From: Leptofilum sp050292445
GTDB lineage: Bacteria; Chloroflexota; Anaerolineae; Promineifilales; Promineifilaceae
NCBI GenBank assembly: GCA_050292445.1
Contig: JBNKLQ010000095.1
Span: 1-19,911 of the forward strand
Length of the DNA stretch: 19,911 nt
Reading direction: 5' to 3'
How positions within the stretch are numbered: position 1 is the stretch's first letter; each line of letters opens with the position of its first letter. The position numbers and the translations under genes are program-made. The notes under the pieces are model-generated. The model did not search any database. It was not told the DNA's origin and was given only the letters and a program-made list of their open reading frames with translations. This document shows positions 6,693 through 14,817 of this stretch, one piece after another.

Positions 6693-9626
6693 TTATAAGG
6701 TACTTACCGGATCAATATCCACCATCCACTTCGGTGGAATGGGGAAGTCGGCCAGCAGTCGGTTTGGGTCTGGGGAGCGCACAATGATTTGCCAACGGAA
6801 ACGGCCGTCCACCCGGTTAAAAAATGGCGGCACAGGTCCTAAAATCTCCGACGCCGCCAGTGCCTTCTCCCGAATGTGCAGCCGCAGCCCCTTGGCTAAC
6901 GCCTCCGCCTCCCGCTTACCTCGTTCATCAATTGGATCGATTAGCAGCAGCCGCGCCATGCGCCGGAACGGCGGCAGGCTGTGCTGGGTGCGGAACCGTA
7001 TTTCGTCGATGTAAAACGAAGCAAAATCATGCTCGGCGGCGGCCTGGATGGCATAATGCTCCGGTTTGTACGTCTGGATGATGACCCGTCCGCCCAACAA
7101 GCCGCGCCCGGCGCGCCCCGCTACCTGGGCCAATACCTGGAAGGCACGCTCCCCCGTACGGTAATCCGGCAGCCCCAGCGACACATCGGCCGAAATGACG
7201 CCCACCAGCGTCACTAATGGCAAATCTAGCCCTTTGGCAATCATTTGCGTGCCGACCAAAATGTCCGCTTCCTGGTTGATGAAGCTGGCCAGTAATGTTT
7301 CGTGCGTGTTGCGCCCGGCGGTGGTGTCGCGGTCCCAGCGAGTGATGCGTGCTTCCGGCCAGCGCTGTTGTACACGGTCCGCCACCTCTTCTGTACCCAG
7401 GCCGAAAAATTTGATGCGCTTTGATTGGCAGACGGGGCATTCTGTTTGGTGCGGCTCGCGACGGCCGCAATGGTGACACACCAACTGCATACTGTGACGG
7501 TGATATGTGAGTGGCATGTCGCAGCGGGGGCAGGTGGCCACGTAACCGCAGTCGCGGCAAATGACAAATGTTGCCGAGCCGCGCCGGTTGAGGAACAAAA
7601 TCGCTTGCTCGCTACGCTCTAATGTTTCTGTAATGGCCTTTTCCAGCGCTCGGCTAAAAATGGAACGGTTGCCTGCGCGCAGCTCTTGCCGTAAATCGAC
7701 AATTTGGATGGGGGGCAGGGGGATGGTGAGGGCGTCGTCGGGGTCTTCACCGTCATGCTGATAGTGATTTTGCAGCTTCAGACGCTCCGCCTGGCTTTCT
7801 AAGCGCTGGCGATGGCCCATGACCCGTTTTTGCAGCTCCAGGAGTTGGAAACGGCCGCTCTGCGCACGATGATAAGTCACAATATCTGGCGTGGCGCTGC
7901 CCATGATCACCGTTGCCCCAATGATTTGGGCCAGGGCAATAGCCGCGTCACGGGTGTGGTAATAAGGCGGCGGCACGGGTGGCGTTTGTTTGTAGCTGGG
8001 ATCATGTTCCTCATCCACCACAATGACGCCCAGATTGGGCAGCGGCGTAAACAAGGCGCTGCGCGGCCCCACCACAATATCAAACAGCCCCTGGCGGGCG
8101 CGCCGCCAAGTGTCGTACCGCTCGCCGTCGGTGAGGCGACTGTGCAGGATGGCCACACGCCCCGGAAAACGGGCGGCAAAGCGGCGCACTGTTTGTGGCG
8201 TCAGGGCAATTTCTGGCACCAGAACAATCGCTTGCTGCCCCTCGTTTAACGCATACTCGATGGCCCGCATGTAAATTTCTGTCTTGCCGCTGCCGGTGAC
8301 GCCATGCAGCAAAATGGGCGTGGGGGCAGCAACGGTAAATTCATCCCCCTCCTCCATCGCCTCTTCTGCTTTGAGGACGGCCATTTTGATGCGGCCCCAG
8401 ACTCGTGCTTGATCAGCAGTGAGCAGGGGCGGCTGGGCGGGGACAAAGTCTCGGTCGGCCAGTGGATCGCGCCACACTTCTTCGGAGCCAAAGCGGATGA
8501 GGTCCAGCTTGGCCAGCTTGCGCAGATGGGTGATAGTGGCTTTGGTCTGGGCGTAAATATCGCTAAGGCTGACGGGTTGGGCAGCATGAGCCAGTAAGGT
8601 GAGTACGTCCTGGTAGGTGGTAGCCTGGCGCAGCTGCAAAATGTGGCTGAGCACTTGTTTGGGTGGAATGGCGAGGCTCAGGGTGGCGGGCTCGTTGAGG
8701 TGTTCCAGATAGCCTTCGGCTTCTAAATTGTGAATTGTGAATTGTGAATTTTTAATTGTTAAGTTTGCTTCTGGGCTAGGTAGTTGGGTGAACCAGTCAG
8801 CTAGCTCGGGGGGCGGTTGTTTGCCAGTGGGCAAGATGGTGGTTTGGGCGGGGGTACGGCTGATACGGCCGTCCTGTTCCAACTGTTTTAAATGATGTTT
8901 TGCAGCTCCCGTGGCGTCCAGTACGGCCGTTTCCTCCGGCAGCGGATCGTCACTGTTGAGCAAATAAAGCAGCACGTCAGCTTGCTTGTTGGCGCGGCCT
9001 AGCTGGGGCACGACAGCCTGCACGCGCTTGTCGCTGGCGATCAGTTCGGCGGTGCGGATTTTCTTGGGCCGGATGCGCGGTGGATCGAGCACGGTGGCTT
9101 TGCGCAGGATTTTTCGTTTACTGAGTTGGTTTACGGCCGTTTTCCAATCAACCTTTTTCTTATCGCCGGATTTTTTTAGGGCACGTTGCAGCTGCCTGCC
9201 GCGCAGGTCGCCACGCTCTTTGAGAATGTCGATGATTTGTTTTTGCAGGTCGGTAAGACGGCCGTTGCCGTCCCAATACGGGTTGATGTCCACGGTGACG
9301 TCGGCCCAGCGGGTGAGGCCCGGCGGCAGCATGAGGCGCAGGCAGGCGTTGAGGGGGGCCAGGTAGGTTTGGCTGAGCCACTGCGCCAGTTCAATTTGCC
9401 ACCAGAAGACCACTGGCTTTTCATCGATCAGGGCAATGATTGGCTTGGTATCCTCAATGGGAGCCGTATCGTCAAAGCGCAGGATGATGCCCTGGGCCAG
9501 GCGGCGGCCAAAGTCCACCTCCACCAGGTGGCCCACGCGCAGTTTGGGGCGTAAATCGGTGGGGACGTCGTAATGGAAAGTGCCTTCTAACGGCGCTTCA
9601 ACGTTGATGACCAGTTCAGCAAACAT
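6693..9626 (-). CDS. priA: Primosomal protein N' (replication restart helicase)
   Basis: PriA reloads the replicative helicase at stalled forks. In the 977-residue product, the N-terminal 3'-end-binding domain begins 'MFAELVINVEAPLEGTFHYDVP'. The helicase core has Walker A GVTGSGKT (442-449), DEEH (538-541), 'GSATPD', and C-lobe motifs 'GTQMIAKG' and 'QVAGRAGRG'. All eight zinc Cys are present (690, 693, 699, 702, 717, 720, 730, 733). It is about 240 residues longer than E. coli PriA; the extra length lies mainly between residues about 120 and 390, which look like extended winged-helix DNA-binding segments. ATG 9626 fits the usual PriA N-terminus; a TTG at 9662 would add twelve residues with no clear ribosome site. 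A 7-bp tandem repeat lies in frame near residues 292-300. Confidence 0.95.
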   Translation of the reverse strand: MFAELVINVEAPLEGTFHYDVPTDLRPKLRVGHLVEVDFGRRLAQGIILRFDDTAPIEDTKPIIALIDEKPVVFWWQIELAQWLSQTYLAPLNACLRLMLPPGLTRWADVTVDINPYWDGNGRLTDLQKQIIDILKERGDLRGRQLQRALKKSGDKKKVDWKTAVNQLSKRKILRKATVLDPPRIRPKKIRTAELIASDKRVQAVVPQLGRANKQADVLLYLLNSDDPLPEETAVLDATGAAKHHLKQLEQDGRISRTPAQTTILPTGKQPPPELADWFTQLPSPEANLTIKNSQFTIHNLEAEGYLEHLNEPATLSLAIPPKQVLSHILQLRQATTYQDVLTLLAHAAQPVSLSDIYAQTKATITHLRKLAKLDLIRFGSEEVWRDPLADRDFVPAQPPLLTADQARVWGRIKMAVLKAEEAMEEGDEFTVAAPTPILLHGVTGSGKTEIYMRAIEYALNEGQQAIVLVPEIALTPQTVRRFAARFPGRVAILHSRLTDGERYDTWRRARQGLFDIVVGPRSALFTPLPNLGVIVVDEEHDPSYKQTPPVPPPYYHTRDAAIALAQIIGATVIMGSATPDIVTYHRAQSGRFQLLELQKRVMGHRQRLESQAERLKLQNHYQHDGEDPDDALTIPLPPIQIVDLRQELRAGNRSIFSRALEKAITETLERSEQAILFLNRRGSATFVICRDCGYVATCPRCDMPLTYHRHSMQLVCHHCGRREPHQTECPVCQSKRIKFFGLGTEEVADRVQQRWPEARITRWDRDTTAGRNTHETLLASFINQEADILVGTQMIAKGLDLPLVTLVGVISADVSLGLPDYRTGERAFQVLAQVAGRAGRGLLGGRVIIQTYKPEHYAIQAAAEHDFASFYIDEIRFRTQHSLPPFRRMARLLLIDPIDERGKREAEALAKGLRLHIREKALAASEILGPVPPFFNRVDGRFRWQIIVRSPDPNRLLADFPIPPKWMVDIDPVSTL
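8726..8746. repeat. Heptamer tandem repeat inside priA (AATTGTG x3)
   Basis: Three exact copies of AATTGTG are followed by an AT-rich near copy up to about 8761. On the priA strand this encodes part of 'TIKNSQFTIHNLE', unlike the surrounding sequence, in the linker between winged-helix-like parts. The number of bases keeps the reading frame open. Confidence 0.8.
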
Positions 9627-9696
9627 CTGTTCTAGCGTATTGCGCTTTGGGCTTTTGGTCAAGGGGAGAAATTCGAGAGCGCGGTTCGGATTTCAT

Positions 9697-9730
9697 CACG
9701 AATAGGACGAATCAACGAATAGCACGAATT
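9697..9730. repeat. Short degenerate CGAAT tandem repeat upstream of priA
   Basis: Four near copies of an 8-9-bp unit, (C/G)ACGAAT(A/C)(G/A), lie side by side: CACGAATAG, GACGAATCA, ACGAATAG, CACGAATTT. They occupy the divergent space between priA and the plus-strand membrane protein gene. No promoter could be read with confidence there. Confidence 0.6.
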
Positions 9731-9865
9731 TTTTTGGATATAAGCGTTTCATTCATCGATTTGGATCATTTTTGATTCGTTTTTGAGGAAATGCTCATTC
9801 GTTGGATAAGCTGAATCCGTGTATTATTGGGGCGAAAATTGGTGAAAAAGAGTACAGAAAAAGTT

Positions 9866-10600
9866 ATGGCATCTACACAAACTTATCCAAAAATTTTACA
9901 TGCAGATCAGGAACATGCGGGTCTGCGAACGGCCGTATTCATCCTGCTTTTTGTTACCCTGGTCGCAGCCTTTTTTGGCATCCGTGCTTTGCTAACTGCT
10001 CTGAGCGATTCTGGTACACCGGATTATGCATTTGTCGCTTCTTGTGGGGGTGCGCTGCCGCTGGCTTTGGGGCTGGTTTGGCTTGCCGAAAAAATGCTGA
10101 AGCAGCGCTGGCCCAGCGGTCGCGCCATTGTGCTAACCCCTGATGGCGTTCAGGCAAAAGCGGCAGACGCTACGCCGGTTGAGTTAAGCCAGAAAAATGA
10201 GGTGGAGTCAATTGCTTGGCATTTTGATATGCGTGGTTGGCAAAGAGGGGGGCGTGAGCGGCGCGTGCCGCGTACCTGGCTTTGTTTGGCTGTTGAGCTA
10301 AAAGTACGAAAGAAACGGATTACTGTATACACATACCTGCCGCCGCGTCAGGCACAATTATGGCTCGATGTGAACAACGGCCGTATTCAGTTCCACAAAA
10401 TCTCCCCAAAAGATGTCTATGACAACTCGATTCGAGCGCGTATGAGTGGTCCTAGCCGCCCAGAGATTCCTGCGGCCGTTCTTGCCGGGGCAGATGGCAA
10501 TTATTGGCTGGCAGAACGCCGCCGCTGGACAGAGGGGTTTGAACTGTCGCCTAAACAGTTCGAGCAATTTTTGGACCACATTCAAACAACACTGAAATAG
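9866..10600 (+). CDS. Two-span membrane protein with cytoplasmic PH-like domain
   Basis: Counting from ATG 9866, the 244-residue product has two hydrophobic helices (about 22-43 and 55-74: 'FILLFVTLVAAFFGIRALL' and 'FVASCGGALPLALGLVWL'). A soluble domain follows, with strands such as 'AIVLTPDGVQAKA', 'ESIAWHFDMRGW' and 'LCLAVELKVRKKRITVYTYLP', and a closing helix near 'LSPKQFEQFLDHIQTTL'. This arrangement recalls bacterial PH-like membrane-anchored proteins, but I recognise no named family. The start is uncertain: TTG 9827 and GTG 9842 are in frame, and none has a strong ribosome site. It precedes the acyl-CoA dehydrogenase gene by 36 bases on the same strand, suggesting cotranscription. Confidence 0.7.
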   Translation: MASTQTYPKILHADQEHAGLRTAVFILLFVTLVAAFFGIRALLTALSDSGTPDYAFVASCGGALPLALGLVWLAEKMLKQRWPSGRAIVLTPDGVQAKAADATPVELSQKNEVESIAWHFDMRGWQRGGRERRVPRTWLCLAVELKVRKKRITVYTYLPPRQAQLWLDVNNGRIQFHKISPKDVYDNSIRARMSGPSRPEIPAAVLAGADGNYWLAERRRWTEGFELSPKQFEQFLDHIQTTLK

Positions 10601-10636
10601 TGAATTGTTCGCAATTAATCTGGAGGATTTCCCACG

Positions 10637-11800
10637 ATGTTTGATTTTATAACCGAAGAACACAAGATGATTCAGCAGGAAGCGCGCCGCTTTGCCCAAA
10701 ATGAAGTGGCCCCAATTGCCGAACACCATGACCAAACGGCCGAATTTCCTATCAACACCGTGCGCAAGATGGGCGAATTAGGCTTTATGGGCATTGAAGT
10801 GCCAGAAGAATATGGCGGTATTGGCATGGATACGCTGGCCTATTCCCTGGCGCTCACCGAAATTTGCAAGGCAGATGCCAGCCACGGTACGGTGATGTCG
10901 GTGAACAATTCGCTGTATTGCCACGGCATCCTCAAGTTTGGCACGGAAGAACAGATTCAAAAGTATGTGGTGCCCGTTGCCAGCGGCCAGAAAATTGGTG
11001 CTTACAGCCTCACGGAACCGATGTCTGGTAGCGATGCGGGAACGATGCGCAGCCGGGCGGTGTTGAATGATGCCGGAACACATTATATGATAAACGGCCG
11101 TAAATCCTGGGTCACCTCTGCGCCATTTGCCGACTACATTGTGCTGTTCACCATGACCCAGCCCGAACTAAAACACAAAGGGGTGACCGCTTTTCTCATC
11201 GAAACGGACCATGCGGGCTTTGAGCGCGGTAAAACAGAACCCAAGCTGGGCATCCGCGCCAGCGCTACCAGCGAGATCATTTTCGACAATTACGAATGTC
11301 CGGTAGAAAATCGGCTCGGTCAAGAAGGCGAAGGGTTTAAAATAGCGATGACTGTGTTAGATGCCGGACGCATCGGCATTGCCTCACAGGCGTTGGGTAT
11401 TGCTGAAGCGGCGCTGGAAGCCAGCGTGAAATATGCTCAGGAGCGCGAAGCGTTTGGCCAAAAAATTGGCCAGTTCCAAATGATCCAGCAAAAATTGGCC
11501 GACATGAAGTGTCGTGTTGATGCCAGCCGTTTGCTCATTTACCAGGCTTGCCTGGCCAAGAGTGCCGCCAAAAAGAGTGGCGGACGGTATTCCATGGAAG
11601 CCAGCATGGCCAAGCTGTACGCCAGCGAGACGGCGATGTACGTCACCACCGAAGCGATTCAAATTCATGGAGGCATGGGGTACAGCAAGGAGATGCCACT
11701 GGAAAGGTATTTCCGTGACGCCAAAATCACGGAAATCTACGAAGGCACCAGCGAAATTCAGCGGATGGTCATTGCCCGCAGCTTGACGGGTTTGCGCTAA
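10637..11800 (+). CDS. Short-chain (butyryl-type) acyl-CoA dehydrogenase
   Basis: This FAD enzyme oxidises short acyl-CoA esters to trans-2-enoyl-CoA in fatty or branched-chain acid breakdown, or runs in reverse in fermentation, passing electrons to electron-transferring flavoprotein. The 387 residues match the family length. Visible signatures are 'AYSLTEPMSGSDAGT' (122-136), 'SWVTSA' (157-162) for flavin contact, and 'EIYEGTSEIQ' at the end, where E369 is the expected catalytic base, placing it with the short/medium-chain group and not with isovaleryl-CoA dehydrogenases. GGAGG lies ten bases before the ATG. No thiolase, crotonase or ETF genes are beside it, so the exact pathway is unresolved. 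One ACGGCCGT copy encodes 'INGRKSW'. Confidence 0.95.
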   Translation: MFDFITEEHKMIQQEARRFAQNEVAPIAEHHDQTAEFPINTVRKMGELGFMGIEVPEEYGGIGMDTLAYSLALTEICKADASHGTVMSVNNSLYCHGILKFGTEEQIQKYVVPVASGQKIGAYSLTEPMSGSDAGTMRSRAVLNDAGTHYMINGRKSWVTSAPFADYIVLFTMTQPELKHKGVTAFLIETDHAGFERGKTEPKLGIRASATSEIIFDNYECPVENRLGQEGEGFKIAMTVLDAGRIGIASQALGIAEAALEASVKYAQEREAFGQKIGQFQMIQQKLADMKCRVDASRLLIYQACLAKSAAKKSGGRYSMEASMAKLYASETAMYVTTEAIQIHGGMGYSKEMPLERYFRDAKITEIYEGTSEIQRMVIARSLTGLR

Positions 11801-11825
11801 TCACTTTACAGAATCGAGGTTAATG

Positions 11826-11915
11826 ATGTCTAAACCTTCATTGGGATACAAAATATTTCTTATTTTAATGCTTGTATTGCTTGTTTTGCCTATTATGTTG
11901 CAGCTTTTTCGTTAG
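11826..11915 (+). CDS. Tiny single-span membrane peptide (29 residues)
   Basis: The reading frame starts with ATG 11826, five bases after GAGGT, and ends at TAG 11913-11915. The product is polar at the N-terminus (MSKPSLGYK), then a hydrophobic helix of about 18 residues (IFLILMLVLLVLPIML), and ends QLFR. It lies 25 bases after the acyl-CoA dehydrogenase stop codon on the same strand. An alternative ATG three bases earlier is too close to the ribosome site. Small single-span peptides often modulate membrane partners, but a partner cannot be named and chance origin is possible. Confidence 0.45.
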   Translation: MSKPSLGYKIFLILMLVLLVLPIMLQLFR

Positions 11916-11931
11916 GTAGCCATCTGTTTGT

Positions 11932-11984
11932 GTAGCCGCGATTTCTTATCGCGCATTTGTTGCGCAGTAAGAAACTGCGGCTAC
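11932..11984. repeat. Imperfect 24-bp inverted repeat between convergent transcripts
   Basis: Arms 11932-11955 and 11961-11984 pair at 20 of 24 positions with a 5-base loop. The core is GTAGCCGC...TTTCTTA and its complement. It lies between the plus-strand acyl-CoA dehydrogenase group and the minus-strand yggT, where it can serve as a two-way terminator. The four mismatches are all transition-type pairs, as expected in an aged mobile palindrome. Confidence 0.7.
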
Positions 11985-12010
11985 GAGCAGCGATCCATAT
12001 TTGCTTGTGC

Positions 12011-12289
12011 TTAGGCCAAACCTATCAAAACATTGATAATTACCCCACGCAGTAAATCCAATCCGATCAAAACGATGATTGGCGTGAAGTCCAGGCCGCC
12101 CATAGAAGGGAGAATGTTGCGTATGGGTTGCATGATAGGTTCTGTTGCCTGATAGATAAAGCGTAAAATGGGGCCCCAGGTGGGGTGATACGGATCCACC
12201 CGAATCCAGGAAAAAATAACGCGGGCAAAGATCAAAATAGTATAAGCGCGAAAAATAATGTTGATGGCGTTTGCTAGGGCAATGATCAT
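12011..12289 (-). CDS. yggT: YggT family membrane protein
   Basis: The 92-residue protein has two hydrophobic regions (about 2-28 and 66-90). The connecting YggT signature contains 'ARVIFSWIRVDPYHP', 'ILRFIYQATEPIMQPIRNILP' and 'GGLDFTPIIVLIGL'. YggT proteins are linked genetically to osmotic or cation stress tolerance in bacteria and to thylakoid biogenesis in plastids; the biochemical role is unknown. AAGGA lies eight bases before the ATG. It follows yggS after 39 bases, a conserved pairing that supports both calls. Confidence 0.92.
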   Translation of the reverse strand: MIIALANAINIIFRAYTILIFARVIFSWIRVDPYHPTWGPILRFIYQATEPIMQPIRNILPSMGGLDFTPIIVLIGLDLLRGVIINVLIGLA

Positions 12290-12328
12290 ACAAAAATCCT
12301 TGTTGTTGAGACCTTTCGGGTCATGAAG

Positions 12329-13069
12329 TTAATGTGTGTGGCGCTCTCCAAAGATGGCGCGGCCAACGCGCACATGGGTGGCGCCTTCGGTGATGGCCAG
12401 TTGGTAATCGTCGGTCATGCCCATAGAAAGGGCTAACGGCCGTTCCAACCCCATCTCCTCTTGCAGCCATTCCGCCAGCAGGTGGGTGCGCTTAAAAACG
12501 GTGCGAATGAAGTCTGGGTCTGCTTCCCATGGGGCCATTGTCATCAGCCCTTTGAGGGATAAACCTGGCAGCTTCGCCACCGTTTGCCCAAAAGTACGGA
12601 TTTCTTCGCGTTGTGTCGCACTATTTTCCCAATCCGTGGCGTTTACTCCTGATTTACTCATCTCGCCCGAGATGTTGAGTTCGAGGAAGGTGGGAAGATG
12701 ACGGCCGTTTTCCGCCAGTTGTTTCGAGAGCCGATTGGCAATCTTCCGACGATCCAGTGCATGAAATACATCGGCATAGTCGGCCACCAGGTTGGTTTTG
12801 CGGCTTTGCAACGTGCCGATGAAGTGCCAAACGATGTCACTGTCGGGGCCTAGAGTTGCTTCCACAACAGGCCGTTTTTCTGCCAGCTCTTCAGCGCGGT
12901 TTTCACCAAAGTAGCGCATTCCGGCAGCATACGCTTCCAGGATGGTTTCCACTGGCCACGTTTTGGTTACGGCCACCAGGGTGATGTCGTCGGGGTTGCG
13001 CTTGGCTTGTTGGGCGGCTTGTTCGATTTGTTGCAAAACTTCGTGATAGCGGGATTCGAGTGTGCTCAT
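12329..13069 (-). CDS. yggS: PLP homeostasis protein (YggS/PLPBP family)
   Basis: This protein binds pyridoxal 5'-phosphate and balances free vitamin B6 and amino-acid pools; it has no known catalytic reaction. The 246-residue TIM-barrel product carries the cofactor Lys at K36 in 'LVAVTK'. It also has 'FGENRAEELAEK', 'WHFIGTLQSRK', 'MGMTDDYQLAITEGATHVRVGRAIFGER', all diagnostic. Length is normal. The ATG at 13069 has no ribosome binding site, and a good extended -10 box ends only six bases before it, so the mRNA may be leaderless. It is followed by yggT. Confidence 0.95.
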   Translation of the reverse strand: MSTLESRYHEVLQQIEQAAQQAKRNPDDITLVAVTKTWPVETILEAYAAGMRYFGENRAEELAEKRPVVEATLGPDSDIVWHFIGTLQSRKTNLVADYADVFHALDRRKIANRLSKQLAENGRHLPTFLELNISGEMSKSGVNATDWENSATQREEIRTFGQTVAKLPGLSLKGLMTMAPWEADPDFIRTVFKRTHLLAEWLQEEMGLERPLALSMGMTDDYQLAITEGATHVRVGRAIFGERHTH

Positions 13070-13075
13070 GAGCAG

Positions 13076-13084
13076 ATTATAGCA
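13076..13084 (-). promoter_or_regulatory. Extended -10 promoter for yggS, possibly leaderless
   Basis: On the minus strand TGC-TATAAT (13084-13076) is an extended -10 element with a perfect hexamer. The expected transcription start, about seven bases downstream, falls on or next to the yggS ATG (13069). No -35 box close to TTGACA is present, which extended -10 promoters tolerate. Confidence 0.6.
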
Positions 13085-13102
13085 GGGGAACTGGCATTTT
13101 GC

Positions 13103-13174
13103 TTACCGCGGAGGACGCGGAGAACACAGAGGTTTGCATGATTTTCTCTGCGTCCTCCGTGCTCTCTGCGGTAA
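13103..13174. repeat. Imperfect 29-bp inverted repeat (ACCGCGGAGGACGCGGAG-type)
   Basis: Arms 13103-13131 and 13146-13174 pair at 23 of 29 positions around a 14-base loop. It begins two bases after the stop codon of the upstream sugar-dehydrogenase-like gene and ends about twenty bases before the yggS promoter, so it likely terminates the former. It resembles in design the palindromes at 1672-1732 and 11932-11984 but differs in sequence. Confidence 0.7.
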
Positions 13175-13175
13175 T

Positions 13176-14591
13176 TTACCCCGTGTAGCTAATCTTAAAA
13201 ATGATCCCCGTCGCCCAGTCCGCCACGTAGAGGCTGCCGTCCGGGCCGGTGACCACGTCGATGGGGGCAGCAAAGCCGGTGGCAAAATTCACCGGTGCCG
13301 AGGAACCGCCTGCGCCAATGTGCATGATTTTTTGCGCGCCAGGGAAGGCGCTCCACAGGGCCACAAAAATGGCGTTGTTGTAGCCAGGGAACTGGCTGCC
13401 GTTGTAGGCCGTCACGCCAGTGGGGGAAGAACTGGGCGTAAACTGCACCAGTGGCGGAATAACAGTGACGCCTTCGGGTGGGCTAAAGCAAACGTCGCAG
13501 TCGTAGTATGGATAGCCATGTAATCCACCAGGCACCACCCGGTGCAGCCGTTCCGGTGGATCGAAGTCGGGCGTGTTGTCGGTGGCCCAGAGTTGGCCAA
13601 AGCCATCCCAGGCGATGTCGTAAGGATTGCGAAAGCCGGTGGCGTAAACAGAGACTTCCCCAGTGTCCGGGTTGAAGCGCAAAATAGAGGCTTCATAGGG
13701 ATGCATTTCATCCAGCTGCCCGGCATTGGGCCCATCCAGAATTTCGCCATGATCGGCTCGTCCGCCAACGCCAACATATCCGAAACCATCGGGACCAAAG
13801 GCAATGCCGTTGGCCGAATGGAAGTAGGTGTAACAGCAAGGCAAACCGCCAATCAGCTGGCCACGATTCACGATGGAAACCTGGGCCTCGCCACCGACAT
13901 TTTCGTCCCGCACCCGGCTAGAAACGTAGAGCTGGTTGGTGCCGGGGCGGAAGGCAATGCCGGTGGGCGTTTGGAAACCGCCAACGTAGGGGCTCGCATT
14001 GCCCGAACTATCCATCTTGAAGATGGTACCGGCCATGACGGCAATGTAAAGCTGCCCATCCGCCGGGCTAAAGGCGATGCTGGTGGGCTGGCCTTCGACA
14101 CGGCCGTAATAAGTCACCGCAAAACCAGGAGGCACATTTATTCGATTTTCCCAGCCAGCGATATCGGTGTTGGCCGGGTAATTGTCATCGGTGGGGGCGA
14201 TGACGCCGCCAGGGCTGGCGGGTGGGGCTGGCGGTGGCGGACCACTGGGTGTGCTGGTGCTTTCGCTTTCGACGGCCGTTGGATTTGGTTCAACCGAGGT
14301 CGGTTCTGGCTCAACTGCCGTAGGTTCCACTTCGGTAGCGGTGGGTTCTGGTGTGTCGGTGGGTTGGGAAGTGGCCGTGGCTGGTTCTGGAGCGGGTGTG
14401 TTGGTGGCGGGAACGGCCGTATCGGTTGCGGTTGGCTCCGTGGTGGGCACATCTGTTGCTGTGGGTTCTTCTACGGCAGCAATTTCGGCCGTTGGTTGCG
14501 CCGTGGCGGTGGGTGTTGGCGTTGCTTCACCCCCGCAGCTAATGAGTAATGTGACTAAAATCAGTAGGACAGGCAAATGAAGTTTGCGCAT
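13176..14591 (-). CDS. Lipoprotein with PQQ glucose/sorbosone dehydrogenase-like beta-propeller
   Basis: The 471-residue product begins with a lipoprotein signal: 'MRKLHLPVLLILVTLLISC', Cys19 in lipobox L-I-S-C. Residues about 22-130 form a Thr/Pro/Glu/Val-rich linker of TATPEPT-like repeats, holding the domain away from the membrane. From about 150 on is a beta-propeller with GSDH-type motifs: 'VPPGFAVTYYG', 'SIAFSPADGQLYIAV', 'GIAFRPGTNQLYVSS', 'YATGFRNPYDIAWDGFGQLWATDN' and 'GPDGSLYVADWATGIIFKI'. Related proteins oxidise sugars with PQQ, but many homologues have no shown activity, so substrate and cofactor are unproven. Cys-Cys ('GLPCCYTYFH') and C-D-V-C pairs may form disulfides. Two ACGGCCGT copies lie in the linker. 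Confidence 0.85.
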   Translation of the reverse strand: MRKLHLPVLLILVTLLISCGGEATPTPTATAQPTAEIAAVEEPTATDVPTTEPTATDTAVPATNTPAPEPATATSQPTDTPEPTATEVEPTAVEPEPTSVEPNPTAVESESTSTPSGPPPPAPPASPGGVIAPTDDNYPANTDIAGWENRINVPPGFAVTYYGRVEGQPTSIAFSPADGQLYIAVMAGTIFKMDSSGNASPYVGGFQTPTGIAFRPGTNQLYVSSRVRDENVGGEAQVSIVNRGQLIGGLPCCYTYFHSANGIAFGPDGFGYVGVGGRADHGEILDGPNAGQLDEMHPYEASILRFNPDTGEVSVYATGFRNPYDIAWDGFGQLWATDNTPDFDPPERLHRVVPGGLHGYPYYDCDVCFSPPEGVTVIPPLVQFTPSSSPTGVTAYNGSQFPGYNNAIFVALWSAFPGAQKIMHIGAGGSSAPVNFATGFAAPIDVVTGPDGSLYVADWATGIIFKISYTG

Positions 14592-14817
14592 AGGTAAGTT
14601 TGAACCTCATAATCTGTGAATTATTGAACGAATCAATTTGCCAGATTTTTACCTCGTTTTGTGTTGGGATGCCAAACCATTTATCCTATACAGAGGGGCG
14701 GGTTTCATTTTTTCTGGGACAAAAAGCAGCAGCAACACGACTGCTCTCACCGCACATTCGTCGGCAAATGGCGGATCTTTTGCCAGGTGGAACGGCCGTT
14801 ATTAGATTGTTTTATCA

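Noticed and set aside
13542..14549. Long plus-strand open frame (335 codons) opposite the sugar-dehydrogenase-like lipoprotein
   Set aside because: It is antisense to a gene with a clear lipobox and propeller motifs. Its translation is Gly/Trp/Arg-rich from the repetitive linker, and no ribosome site or family pattern is seen.
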